A stretch of 36,674 bases of DNA from Methanobacteriota archaeon (GTDB lineage Archaea > Thermoplasmatota > Thermoplasmata > Methanomassiliicoccales > UBA472): the NCBI GenBank assembly GCA_012729095.1, contig JAAYDU010000015.1, positions 1 through 36,674 on the forward strand, given 5' to 3'. Made by a program: the position numbers and the translations under genes. Every line of letters begins with the position of its first letter. The stretch's first letter is position 1. The notes under the pieces were generated by a model. It worked only from the letters and a program-made list of their open reading frames with translations. It was not told where the DNA came from and made no database searches. Below are positions 31,028 through 36,674 of the stretch, one piece after another.

Positions 31028-32464
31028 TCAGAAGTCGGCCACGGCCGGCTTCCCGGTGCCCAGGTGCACCAGTACCAGCTTGGCCGGGTCAGGGACGAAA
31101 TTGTGCATCTTCTGGAAGGAGGTCTGGTCCTGCCAGGTGGAGGCGTTTATCAGGCGGATGCCGTTGTAAAAAGACACCCCGGCGCCGTGCACGTGCCCGG
31201 TGACGAATATGTCTGGCACCTCGTCGATGACCAGGTAGTCCCTCCTCTCCGGGGCGAAAGGCGTCTTGCCTCCGTACATGGGGGCCATGTGCCTTCTCTT
31301 CAGCATCTCCTCCATGGCCTTGAGGGGCTGGGAGTATGACAGCCCCTTGATCCCGTTGACCATGTCGTCGAAGCTCTTGCCGTGATAGGACAGTATGGTC
31401 CGCCCCTCTATACGCAGATAGGCGGGGTTGCCGATCTGGAGTATGTTGGAATCGAACAGTTTGGCCACCTCCTCACCGAGGGCTGGCTGCGGCTCCGCCG
31501 GGCGCACCATGTCATGGTTCCCCGGCTGCATGACTATGCGGATGTCGTCCGGAACCTCCTTGAGAAGCTCGGCAAGGGCGCGGTACTGGTCTATGATGTC
31601 CTCGATGACCAGTTCCTCCTCCTGCCCGGGGAACACCCCCACGCCGTCCACGCAATCACCGGGTATGACTATGTAACGCAGGTCCAGGTCCCCGGCCTCC
31701 TCCTTGAGCCAGGCCATCATGTTCCTCCAGCGGTCCTCCAGGAACGTGTTGCTGCCGATGTGCACGTCGGACATGAAGGCCACCTGCGCCGTGGAATCCG
31801 TCACCTCCATGCCGGAGCTGAACGGCACGTCCGGGCGGATAAGGTCCTTAAGTATCATCTTCCGGTCCCGGCGGGACATCTTGCCCACGACGCCTATGAC
31901 CTCGTCCTGCATCACGGAGTCCTTGGCCACCTTGTTGTCCTTGGGCACCATGACCGTCATTCGTCCGGTGTCGTCCTCCAGTTCGATGATCTTCTCCCCC
32001 GAGCGGGTCTCCCGGACCTCGTTGACCATGCCGATGACCTTGACCTCATCGGCCTGCAGCTTGTTGGGGTCCATGGCCCTCTGTATGGAGGTGGCGCCCA
32101 TCATGTCCCGGCGCCGCAACAGCAGCCCCTTCAGCGAAGCGTAGCGGTCCTGGAAGTAGCGGGCGAAACCCTCCACGGACCCCAGGCAGTCCGACTGGGC
32201 GGTGATGTCCTTCATCACCTGCACCTCGCCTATCCTTCTCACGGACACCGGTTCCGGGCGCTGCACCGTCTCCAGCCTGGGGGCGTCGACCCTGACCACG
32301 GTGCGCAGGTCGCGCAGGGTCACCACCAGAGGCTGATAGGGTATCTGGGGGATGACATGGCGCGCGAACTGCAGCGGGGAGGGCTGTTCCAGAATGAATT
32401 CCTCGGCCTCCTGGTCCAGAAGATAACCGTCATTGGCCAGGGCCTCGACGACCTTGCTACGCAT
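31028..32464 (-). CDS. polB: DNA polymerase II (PolD) small subunit DP1
   Basis: 478 residues from the ATG at 32464; the ORF-track ATG at 32488 lies in the promoter. The order is N-terminal helices (MRSKVVEALANDGYLLDQEAEEFI), an OB fold (KVIGMVNEVRETRSGEKIIELEDDTGRMTVMVP), then a calcineurin-like exonuclease domain with AFMSDVHIGS, IPGDCVDG, QPGNHDM, SYHGKSFDD and VTGHVHGAG. All metal ligands appear intact, so 3'-5' exonuclease activity is expected. With DP2 (not in the window) it forms the archaeal replicative polymerase D. Confidence 0.95.
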   Translation of the reverse strand: MRSKVVEALANDGYLLDQEAEEFILEQPSPLQFARHVIPQIPYQPLVVTLRDLRTVVRVDAPRLETVQRPEPVSVRRIGEVQVMKDITAQSDCLGSVEGFARYFQDRYASLKGLLLRRRDMMGATSIQRAMDPNKLQADEVKVIGMVNEVRETRSGEKIIELEDDTGRMTVMVPKDNKVAKDSVMQDEVIGVVGKMSRRDRKMILKDLIRPDVPFSSGMEVTDSTAQVAFMSDVHIGSNTFLEDRWRNMMAWLKEEAGDLDLRYIVIPGDCVDGVGVFPGQEEELVIEDIIDQYRALAELLKEVPDDIRIVMQPGNHDMVRPAEPQPALGEEVAKLFDSNILQIGNPAYLRIEGRTILSYHGKSFDDMVNGIKGLSYSQPLKAMEEMLKRRHMAPMYGGKTPFAPERRDYLVIDEVPDIFVTGHVHGAGVSFYNGIRLINASTWQDQTSFQKMHNFVPDPAKLVLVHLGTGKPAVADF

Positions 32465-32486
32465 CCAGCCTTCCCATGCCGCCCCC

Positions 32487-32497
32487 ATTTTAAATAG
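32487..32497. promoter_or_regulatory. Shared bidirectional TATA box, DP1 / UPF0201 gene
   Basis: ATTTTAAATAG contains the palindrome TTTAAA (32489-32494). Its centre lies 27-28 bp from the DP1 ATG on the left and 28-29 bp from the UPF0201 ATG on the right, so one element could drive two leaderless messages. The leftward side has a BRE-like GAAAC, the rightward side does not, so DP1 is probably the stronger direction. Confidence 0.55.
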
Positions 32498-32519
32498 TTT
32501 CTCAAATTATCCATACCCG

Positions 32520-32903
32520 ATGTTCGAGGTCGTGGCCAGTACCGGTGTTTTTCCCACCGAGGACGCGGAGAGGGTGAGCCGCTGCCTTCTCAACATCTTC
32601 CCGGAGGCAGGTCTGACGGAGGAAGGGGGAAGGATGAGCGCGAGGAGCGAAGATCTCGACCGCTTCAAGGAGATCATACGCAACCACCGCATACTGGACA
32701 GCACCAGGGCGGTCATGCTGCGCGGTCTCTCCGATAACAGCATAACGTTCCATCTGAACAAGCAGGCGGCCTTCGTAGGCAAGGTCTCCTTCGCGGAAGG
32801 GAACGCGCCGCTGGGTCACATCGAGGTCCTCATCAAAGGCGAGGAGCTGGAGGCGCTGATAGACGACGTCGCCCCCCGGACGATAGACGGGGAGATACCA
32901 TGA
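32520..32903 (+). CDS. RNA-binding domain protein, UPF0201 family
   Basis: 127 residues from the ATG at 32520, placed by the shared TATA box. VVASTGVFPTEDAERVSRCLLNIFPEA opens the fold; RILDSTRAVMLRGLSDNSITFHLNKQAAFVGKVSFAEGNAPLGHIEVLI is characteristic of this archaeal family (COG1325-type, L5/RNA-binding-like fold). The role is unknown, presumed RNA-related. The stop overlaps the next gene by ATGA, so they form an operon. Confidence 0.82.
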   Translation: MFEVVASTGVFPTEDAERVSRCLLNIFPEAGLTEEGGRMSARSEDLDRFKEIIRNHRILDSTRAVMLRGLSDNSITFHLNKQAAFVGKVSFAEGNAPLGHIEVLIKGEELEALIDDVAPRTIDGEIP

Positions 32904-33664
32904 TCGCCATATCCTCCCCGCACATATCGCGCCTGGACCTCCCCCGCGCCCTAGGCAGGGTTGCCGAGCATTACCAAGCCTGGGAGATAGTTGCCGAGGG
33001 CAAGCACCTTCTGCGGGACATATGCGACGAGTTCCTTGCGCTGGCCCCCTCGTACGACCTCGAATTCTCCGTGCACGCCCCCCTGAGCGACGTGAACATA
33101 GGGGCGCTCAACCCGCGCATGAGGGAAGCAGCGCTGAACGAAGTGCTGGAGACCATGGACCTGGCGCATCGGATGGGCATAGACCTGATCACGGTGCATC
33201 CCGGCTTCCTGTCCCCGCAGGCCATGTTGGACCGGGAGGGGGCGGTCCGGGCCACCAAAGGCTCGCTGAAGGCCATAGGCTCCCGGGGAAGGGAACTGGG
33301 CATGCGCGTCGCCCTGGAGAACATGCCGGAGATGCCGGTTTCCATGGCCAAGACGCCCGAGGAGCTCCTGAACTTCCTGGAAGGCACGGAGATGGGGGTG
33401 TGCTTCGACATCGGCCACGCCAACACCGTTGGGAACATCCCGGACTTCCTGGGCATAAAGGACCGCTTCATCAACATGCACGTGCACGATAACGTGGGGG
33501 ACAGGGACCGCCACATGGTGATCGGGGAAGGCAACATAGATTTCCGTAAATGGCTGGATGCCTTCCGCCCCTATCGCGGCAGGTACGTGATCGAGGCCCG
33601 CGAGCTCGAGCGGTCCCTCGTGTCCAGGGACCGGCTGCGCGGCGTTCTGAACTCCCTCGATTGA
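32900..33664 (+). CDS. TIM-barrel sugar-phosphate isomerase/endonuclease IV-like protein
   Basis: 254 residues. AP endonuclease 2/xylose isomerase-like barrel: FSVHAPLSDVNIG, LITVHPGFLSP, VALENMPEM, VCFDIGHANT, FINMHVHDNVGDRDRHMVIGEGNIDF and YVIEARE give the expected metal-ligand His, Glu and Asp residues. It could be an isomerase/epimerase or a nuclease; by length and loops it resembles the small sugar isomerase group. Translationally coupled to the RNA-binding protein gene and convergent with the protease gene, with adjacent stops. Confidence 0.8.
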   Translation: MIAISSPHISRLDLPRALGRVAEHYQAWEIVAEGKHLLRDICDEFLALAPSYDLEFSVHAPLSDVNIGALNPRMREAALNEVLETMDLAHRMGIDLITVHPGFLSPQAMLDREGAVRATKGSLKAIGSRGRELGMRVALENMPEMPVSMAKTPEELLNFLEGTEMGVCFDIGHANTVGNIPDFLGIKDRFINMHVHDNVGDRDRHMVIGEGNIDFRKWLDAFRPYRGRYVIEARELERSLVSRDRLRGVLNSLD

Positions 33665-34921
33665 TCAGTTCTCCCCGCCGCAGCGCGAGCAGATGAACTT
33701 GCCGTCCACGTACCTGGCCTCGGTGCCCCCGCAATGCTTGCAGACGAAACCGAAGGTCCTGGCGGCCTCCTCGTCGTAAGGCACGTACCTGGCCTTTGGG
33801 GATAGCGGCCGATAGTACACGCCTACCGGACGGGGGTCGCCCCATTTCCACAGCTCCAGGCCGCTGAACAGTTCCAGAGCCCTTATGGAATAGTACACGA
33901 GGTACACGACGCCAAGGCCCATGAAGGCCAGCAGAAGCAGGCCCATGACCATGTCGGTGCCCACCCCGGGCCAGACGTCCATGGGCAGGCTCAGATAGTC
34001 GATGAAGAAGTGCAGCATGACGCTGGCGTAAACACCATACTTGAGGAACAGGTAGCCCAGCGCCAGGCCGGCCAGGAAGGTGGGGGGTACCTTGTAAAGG
34101 TCCCAGCTGAAGACGTGGGCCAGGGCGAAGATGGCCGACGACAGCACCAAAAAGAACTTCTCCCAGGGGCCGAACTTGAAGTTCCCCCCGAATATGTAGC
34201 GGCGGTAAGGGCCCCCCTTCCCCTTGAGCGCGTACACGACCCCCAGCGGCAGTCCGATGTAGAGTATGCGGCATATGACCTCCTCCCAGACCGACGCCCG
34301 CAGCAGGCTCCACAGCTTCTCCCACAGCTCGCCTGAAACCCCCCCGGAGGAGGGGTCGATGCCGATGAACCCCAGAAAAAGATAGTAGACCGCGTTCATG
34401 GCCAGCACGGCCAGGAATATGGTGCTCACGGCGTACAGGGAGGAATGCTCGGTCGGCTTGAAGGTCAGCTCCTTCAGGAACCGCCTCCCGCTCAGGCAGA
34501 GCATGGCCGCGTAGGAGAGCAGGACGGCGGCCACCAGCAGTATGTAGTAGACGACGAACCAAACGCCCGGCAGCCCCAGGACCTTAACCAGCCAGGGAAG
34601 CACCAGGAACAGGGACGTGGCGGACTCGAAGGCCTCCGGGACCACCAGCTGCATGCCCCACAGCATTATTCCCACGTTTATCGTTGCCAGAACGAGCACG
34701 ATGAGCGTCATGTACGCCCCTATGCCCCTCATGACCTCCCGGGCCGCCTGCAGGCTGCTCTTTTGCCTCACAGGCCTGGGGGAGGGAGCGTAGAAAGAGT
34801 ACTGGCGGGAGACCTCGTCCCCGCCGTTCAGGGGAAGCCCGCATCTCGGGCAGAACGAAGCGTCCGGAGGCAGCTCGGCCGAGCAACGCGGGCATGATCG
34901 CTTCGGGGCCTCGCCATCCAT
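33665..34921 (-). CDS. Zinc-ribbon CPBP-family intramembrane metalloprotease
   Basis: 418 residues from the ATG at 34921, with a TTAAAAATAG box 27 bp upstream and GGGAG just before. Order: N-terminal zinc ribbon (CPRC...CPRCG, 10-27), basic linker, about eight membrane helices, C-terminal zinc ribbon (CKHCGG...CSRCGG). The membrane part carries the CPBP/Rce1 catalytic pattern: Glu213-Glu214 and Arg218 in EEVICR, His269 in FALAHVF, and His304 in HFFIDY. CPBP proteins include CAAX proteases and bacteriocin-related enzymes; the substrate is unknown. Two cytosolic zinc ribbons around the protease are unusual. Confidence 0.85.
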   Translation of the reverse strand: MDGEAPKRSCPRCSAELPPDASFCPRCGLPLNGGDEVSRQYSFYAPSPRPVRQKSSLQAAREVMRGIGAYMTLIVLVLATINVGIMLWGMQLVVPEAFESATSLFLVLPWLVKVLGLPGVWFVVYYILLVAAVLLSYAAMLCLSGRRFLKELTFKPTEHSSLYAVSTIFLAVLAMNAVYYLFLGFIGIDPSSGGVSGELWEKLWSLLRASVWEEVICRILYIGLPLGVVYALKGKGGPYRRYIFGGNFKFGPWEKFFLVLSSAIFALAHVFSWDLYKVPPTFLAGLALGYLFLKYGVYASVMLHFFIDYLSLPMDVWPGVGTDMVMGLLLLAFMGLGVVYLVYYSIRALELFSGLELWKWGDPRPVGVYYRPLSPKARYVPYDEEAARTFGFVCKHCGGTEARYVDGKFICSRCGGEN

Positions 34922-34943
34922 GCTCCCTTTCATTCCCGCCTTT

Positions 34944-34953
34944 CTATTTTTAA
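34944..34953 (-). promoter_or_regulatory. TATA box of the CPBP protease gene
   Basis: TTAAAAATAG on the minus strand is centred 27 bp before the ATG at 34921, supporting that start over the upstream in-frame ATG at 34933. Confidence 0.55.
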
Positions 34954-35043
34954 CTGTCGATGCTGGTGCCGGAACAGGCCAATGGGACCATCAATCCACC
35001 CATAAGAATAATTTTGCCAGTACCGCATATCCATAAGGCAAAC

Positions 35044-35095
35044 CTTTATAATTTTACCGATTGTTGCATACCTACCAAAAGGGAGGCAACCGCAA
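35044..35095 (+). promoter_or_regulatory. Promoter and leader of the small gene at 35095
   Basis: CTTTATAAT at 35044-35052 predicts a start near 35075 and a leader of about 20 nt. GGGAGG lies 9 nt before the ATG. GTTGC at 35063-35067 and GCAAC at 35087-35091 form an inverted repeat that would flank the ribosome-binding site if the transcript begins further upstream. Confidence 0.4.
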
Positions 35096-35346
35096 TGGAT
35101 GACGATGCGCCGGGAAAGAACGTGGATTTTGTGACGCTAAGCGCCGAGAAGATACCCTTCGGCCGAAATAACTTCATAGAGATCGCTCGGAAGAAGGCCA
35201 TTACAAAGGAGGGGGAGAACGAGTTCATCTCGCTGTCACGCGGCTACTACCTGCCGGACGGCACCGAGCGGTTCAAAAAGTCCGTGACCATACCTGACGA
35301 TCCCAAGATAAAGGACTTCGTGATCGAGAAGATCCGTTCTATGTGA
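35095..35346 (+). CDS. Small conserved-looking hypothetical protein
   Basis: 83 residues from the ATG at 35095 with a strong ribosome-binding site. The sequence (FVTLSAEKIPFGRNNFIEIARKKAITKEGENEFISLSRGYYLPDGTERFKKSVTIPDDPKIKDFVIEKI) predicts a compact beta-rich fold with a final helix and looks like a well-formed cytosolic protein. No family recognised. It has its own promoter; its stop abuts the convergent CYTH gene stop with no gap. Confidence 0.7.
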   Translation: MDDDAPGKNVDFVTLSAEKIPFGRNNFIEIARKKAITKEGENEFISLSRGYYLPDGTERFKKSVTIPDDPKIKDFVIEKIRSM

Positions 35347-35871
35347 TCATCCTCGACCCTTTTCCACGAGCAGCTCCAGATAGGAGCGGCGCTCGTTACC
35401 CCTCAGCCCGAGCTTTTGCTTGAGCTCCATTATCTTTTCCCTTCCCCTCCCGATGTCGTCCCCCTGCCACTCCATCTCCACGAACTCGCCCAGCCCCTCC
35501 GGCCGGTCCAGGCAGAAATGGACGCCCTCCAGTTCGTACACCTTGCGGCGCTTGGCCACTCGCATCACCGGCCTGAACCCGATCCTCTCCAGCAGCGACG
35601 ACATGAGCTCCAGGTCCTCGATCCCGAGCTCGATCTCCTCCCGCAGCTTGGTATCCCTGTCGAGTTTCGGTCCCTTGTAGGTAATGGCGGTCCTCTCGTT
35701 CTCCCTTCTCAGGCGCAGGGCCTCGTCCGTAGACCCGAAGTCCCTTGAAGGGTGGGAGAAGTACAGGTCCACCTGATCAAGCTCCTCCACGAACCGGGCG
35801 CCCATTTCCCCGAGCTTGCTCTCCAATCCTCCCAGGTCATCGCAGGGGACCTTGACCTCCAGTTCCTTCAT
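35347..35871 (-). CDS. CYTH-domain protein (class IV adenylate cyclase-like)
   Basis: 174 residues. The N-terminal MKELEVKV is the ExExK motif; DLYFSHP, ALRLRRENERTAITYKGP, REEIELGIEDLELM, KRRKVYELEGVHFCLDRPEGLGEFVEMEW complete the charged tunnel of the CYTH/triphosphate tunnel metalloenzyme fold. The archaeal CyaB-like group includes adenylate cyclases and triphosphatases; the activity here is unknown. Leaderless by TATA spacing (26 bp) from an element shared with cobO. Confidence 0.87.
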   Translation of the reverse strand: MKELEVKVPCDDLGGLESKLGEMGARFVEELDQVDLYFSHPSRDFGSTDEALRLRRENERTAITYKGPKLDRDTKLREEIELGIEDLELMSSLLERIGFRPVMRVAKRRKVYELEGVHFCLDRPEGLGEFVEMEWQGDDIGRGREKIMELKQKLGLRGNERRSYLELLVEKGRG

Positions 35872-35891
35872 GCCCCTCCCTACCGGATTGG

Positions 35892-35903
35892 AATATATAA
35901 AAA
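35892..35903. promoter_or_regulatory. Shared TATA element, CYTH gene / cobO
   Basis: AATATATAAAAA lies between the two divergent starts. Its centre (about 35897) is 26 bp from the CYTH ATG at 35871 and 34 bp from the cobO ATG at 35931. It is the only obvious TATA in a 59-bp gap, so both genes probably use it. Confidence 0.55.
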
Positions 35904-35930
35904 CCTGGAACCGATTAGTGTATCGATAAG

Positions 35931-36458
35931 ATGGAAGGGAACGACCTGGGCCTCCTGCACGTGTACACCGGCGATGGCAAGGGCAAGACCACCGCCGCCC
36001 TGGGACTGGCGCTGCGCGCGTGGGGGCATGGCATGAGGGTGTGCATCATCCAGTTCATGAAGCGCGGGGAGGATTACGGCGAGGTGATGGCCATGCGCCG
36101 CCTCAACGTGGAGGTGTTCCAGTTCGGGTCCGGCAAGCTGATCATGAAAGGAAAGCACTGCCAGGAAGACCTGGATTGCGCTTCGCGCGCCCTGGAGCTG
36201 GCAAGCTCGATCATGGCATCGGGGGAGTTCGACGTGGTCATACTGGACGAGATCAACGTGGCCATATCCTTCGACCTTCTGAGATGCTGCGACGTCCTGG
36301 ACGCCCTCCGAACAAGGGCCTCCGACGTGGAGGTCATCTGCACTGGCCGCAACGCCCCCGAGGAGCTGAGGCGGGAGGCCGACCTGGTGACGGTCATGAC
36401 CGTAGAGAAACATCCTTACGACGGGGGACTGAATGCCAGGAAGGGCATCGAGTACTGA
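35931..36458 (+). CDS. cobO: Cob(I)alamin adenosyltransferase (CobO/BtuR type)
   Basis: 175 residues. P-loop GDGKGKTT (14-21) near the start, AALGLALRAWGHGMRVCIIQFMK, the Walker B-like VVILDEINVAI, VEVICTGRNAPEELRREADLVTVM and the C-terminal KHPYDGGLNARKGIEY identify the CobA/CobO/BtuR family. It adds the adenosyl group to the cobalt of corrinoids. Adenosylation fits an archaeon making or salvaging corrinoids, as methanogens do. Monocistronic. Confidence 0.95.
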   Translation: MEGNDLGLLHVYTGDGKGKTTAALGLALRAWGHGMRVCIIQFMKRGEDYGEVMAMRRLNVEVFQFGSGKLIMKGKHCQEDLDCASRALELASSIMASGEFDVVILDEINVAISFDLLRCCDVLDALRTRASDVEVICTGRNAPEELRREADLVTVMTVEKHPYDGGLNARKGIEY

Positions 36459-36546
36459 GACCACTTTTATAGTCCAGGCAAACATTAAATATCCTCCCAT
36501 TACATAGATTATGCTCTAGAGCGATAGCTTTAGCGAGGGAAGTGAC
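36459..36546 (+). promoter_or_regulatory. Upstream region of the right-end pilin-like gene
   Basis: TATA candidates are ACTTTTATAG (36463-36472) and CATTAAATATCC (36482-36493); the latter puts the start near 36514. There lies the 10-bp palindrome GCTCTAGAGC (36513-36522). GAGGGA precedes the ATG. Confidence 0.4.
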
Positions 36547-36674
36547 ATGGTCCGATTCAAGAAACAGCTCAGGAGATGCCGCAGGGCAGTGTCCGACATC
36601 ATCGGCAACCTGCTTATCCTGGCGATCACGGTGACATTGTTCTCCAGCATCATGTTCTACGTGGCCACCATACC
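36547..36674 (+). CDS. Type IV pilin-like protein, N-terminus only (runs off the window)
   Basis: Forty-two residues are visible before the window ends. MVRFKKQLRRCRRAVSDIIGNLL and the following helix ILAITVTLFSSIMFYVAT form a positively charged leader, an AVSDIIG cleavage-region motif and a long hydrophobic helix, as in archaeal type IV pilin-like proteins (DUF1628-type). GAGGGA is the ribosome-binding site. Not in the ORF track because it is incomplete. It is a second pilin-like gene, not the same as the one at the left edge. Confidence 0.75.
   Translation, partial: MVRFKKQLRRCRRAVSDIIGNLLILAITVTLFSSIMFYVATI

Noticed and set aside
31382-32497. 371-residue plus-strand frame over DP1
   Set aside because: His/Val/Leu-rich shadow of the DP1 coding strand.
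1-36674. tRNA, rRNA, CRISPR array, transposon or integration site
   Set aside because: No cloverleaf-like sequence, regular spaced repeats, transposase or integrase motif, or long terminal repeats were seen by eye; a tRNAscan/Infernal run would be the decisive check.

Overview
The window reads as an archaeal chromosome segment of high GC content with AT-rich intergenic gaps. It carries an archaeal A-type ATP synthase operon, Orc1/Cdc6, the small subunits of PolD (DP1) and of the eukaryote-type primase, TiaS, prefoldin alpha, ribosomal protein eL20 (LX), FtsY, a Sec11-like signal peptidase and type IV pilins of the AVSPVI type. PolD points to a euryarchaeon in the broad sense. A DUF3198-like small membrane protein, RAD55/KaiC-like proteins and the GC level suggest Thermoplasmata, probably a Methanomassiliicoccus-like methanogen. 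That placement is inference; no methanogenesis gene lies in the window. There are no rRNAs, tRNAs, insertion sequences or CRISPR arrays that I can recognise.

Layout. 1-1504 (minus): start of a type IV pilin-like gene, then a RecA/KaiC-like pair in which one member has lost its Walker A. 1581-2879: hexulose-6-phosphate synthase fused to an RraA-like domain. 2880-5067: a long AT-rich regulatory gap with stacked inverted repeats, then amtB-glnK, closed by a GC-rich hairpin. 5184-11482: PHP phosphoesterase, HtpX, sugar-nucleotide epimerase, an unknown protein, primase PriS, an unknown membrane protein and a radical SAM protein. 11552-13147: eL20-prefoldin alpha-FtsY. 13157-17022 (minus): M20 peptidase, thiolase and TiaS. 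17107-20317: small membrane protein, HflX and Orc1/Cdc6. An AT-rich element flanked by inverted origin-recognition-box-like motifs sits between the small membrane protein and HflX, and is my best candidate for a replication origin. 20318-21757: signal peptidase and a dCMP-deaminase-family protein. 21978-30435: A-type ATP synthase operon H-I-K-E-C-F-A-B-D, followed by an unlisted 41-residue membrane protein resembling the small gene G of methanosarcinal operons. 30402-32464 (minus): beta carbonic anhydrase and DP1. 32520-36674: UPF0201-type RNA-binding protein, a TIM-barrel isomerase-like protein, a zinc-ribbon/CPBP membrane protease, a small unknown, a CYTH protein, a cobalamin adenosyltransferase and a second truncated pilin-like gene.

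How it works together. The candidate origin lies beside its initiator gene, with primase and PolD small-subunit genes within about 15 kb. The ATP synthase operon is the energetic core. amtB-glnK is a standard ammonium uptake and sensing pair. Transcription units are short, and most have a TATA-like box about 26-30 bp before the start codon, which implies many leaderless or very short-leader mRNAs. I used that spacing to correct several ORF-track starts, including GTG starts for priS and hflX and a TTG start for the signal peptidase. Several divergent pairs appear to share one TATA element.
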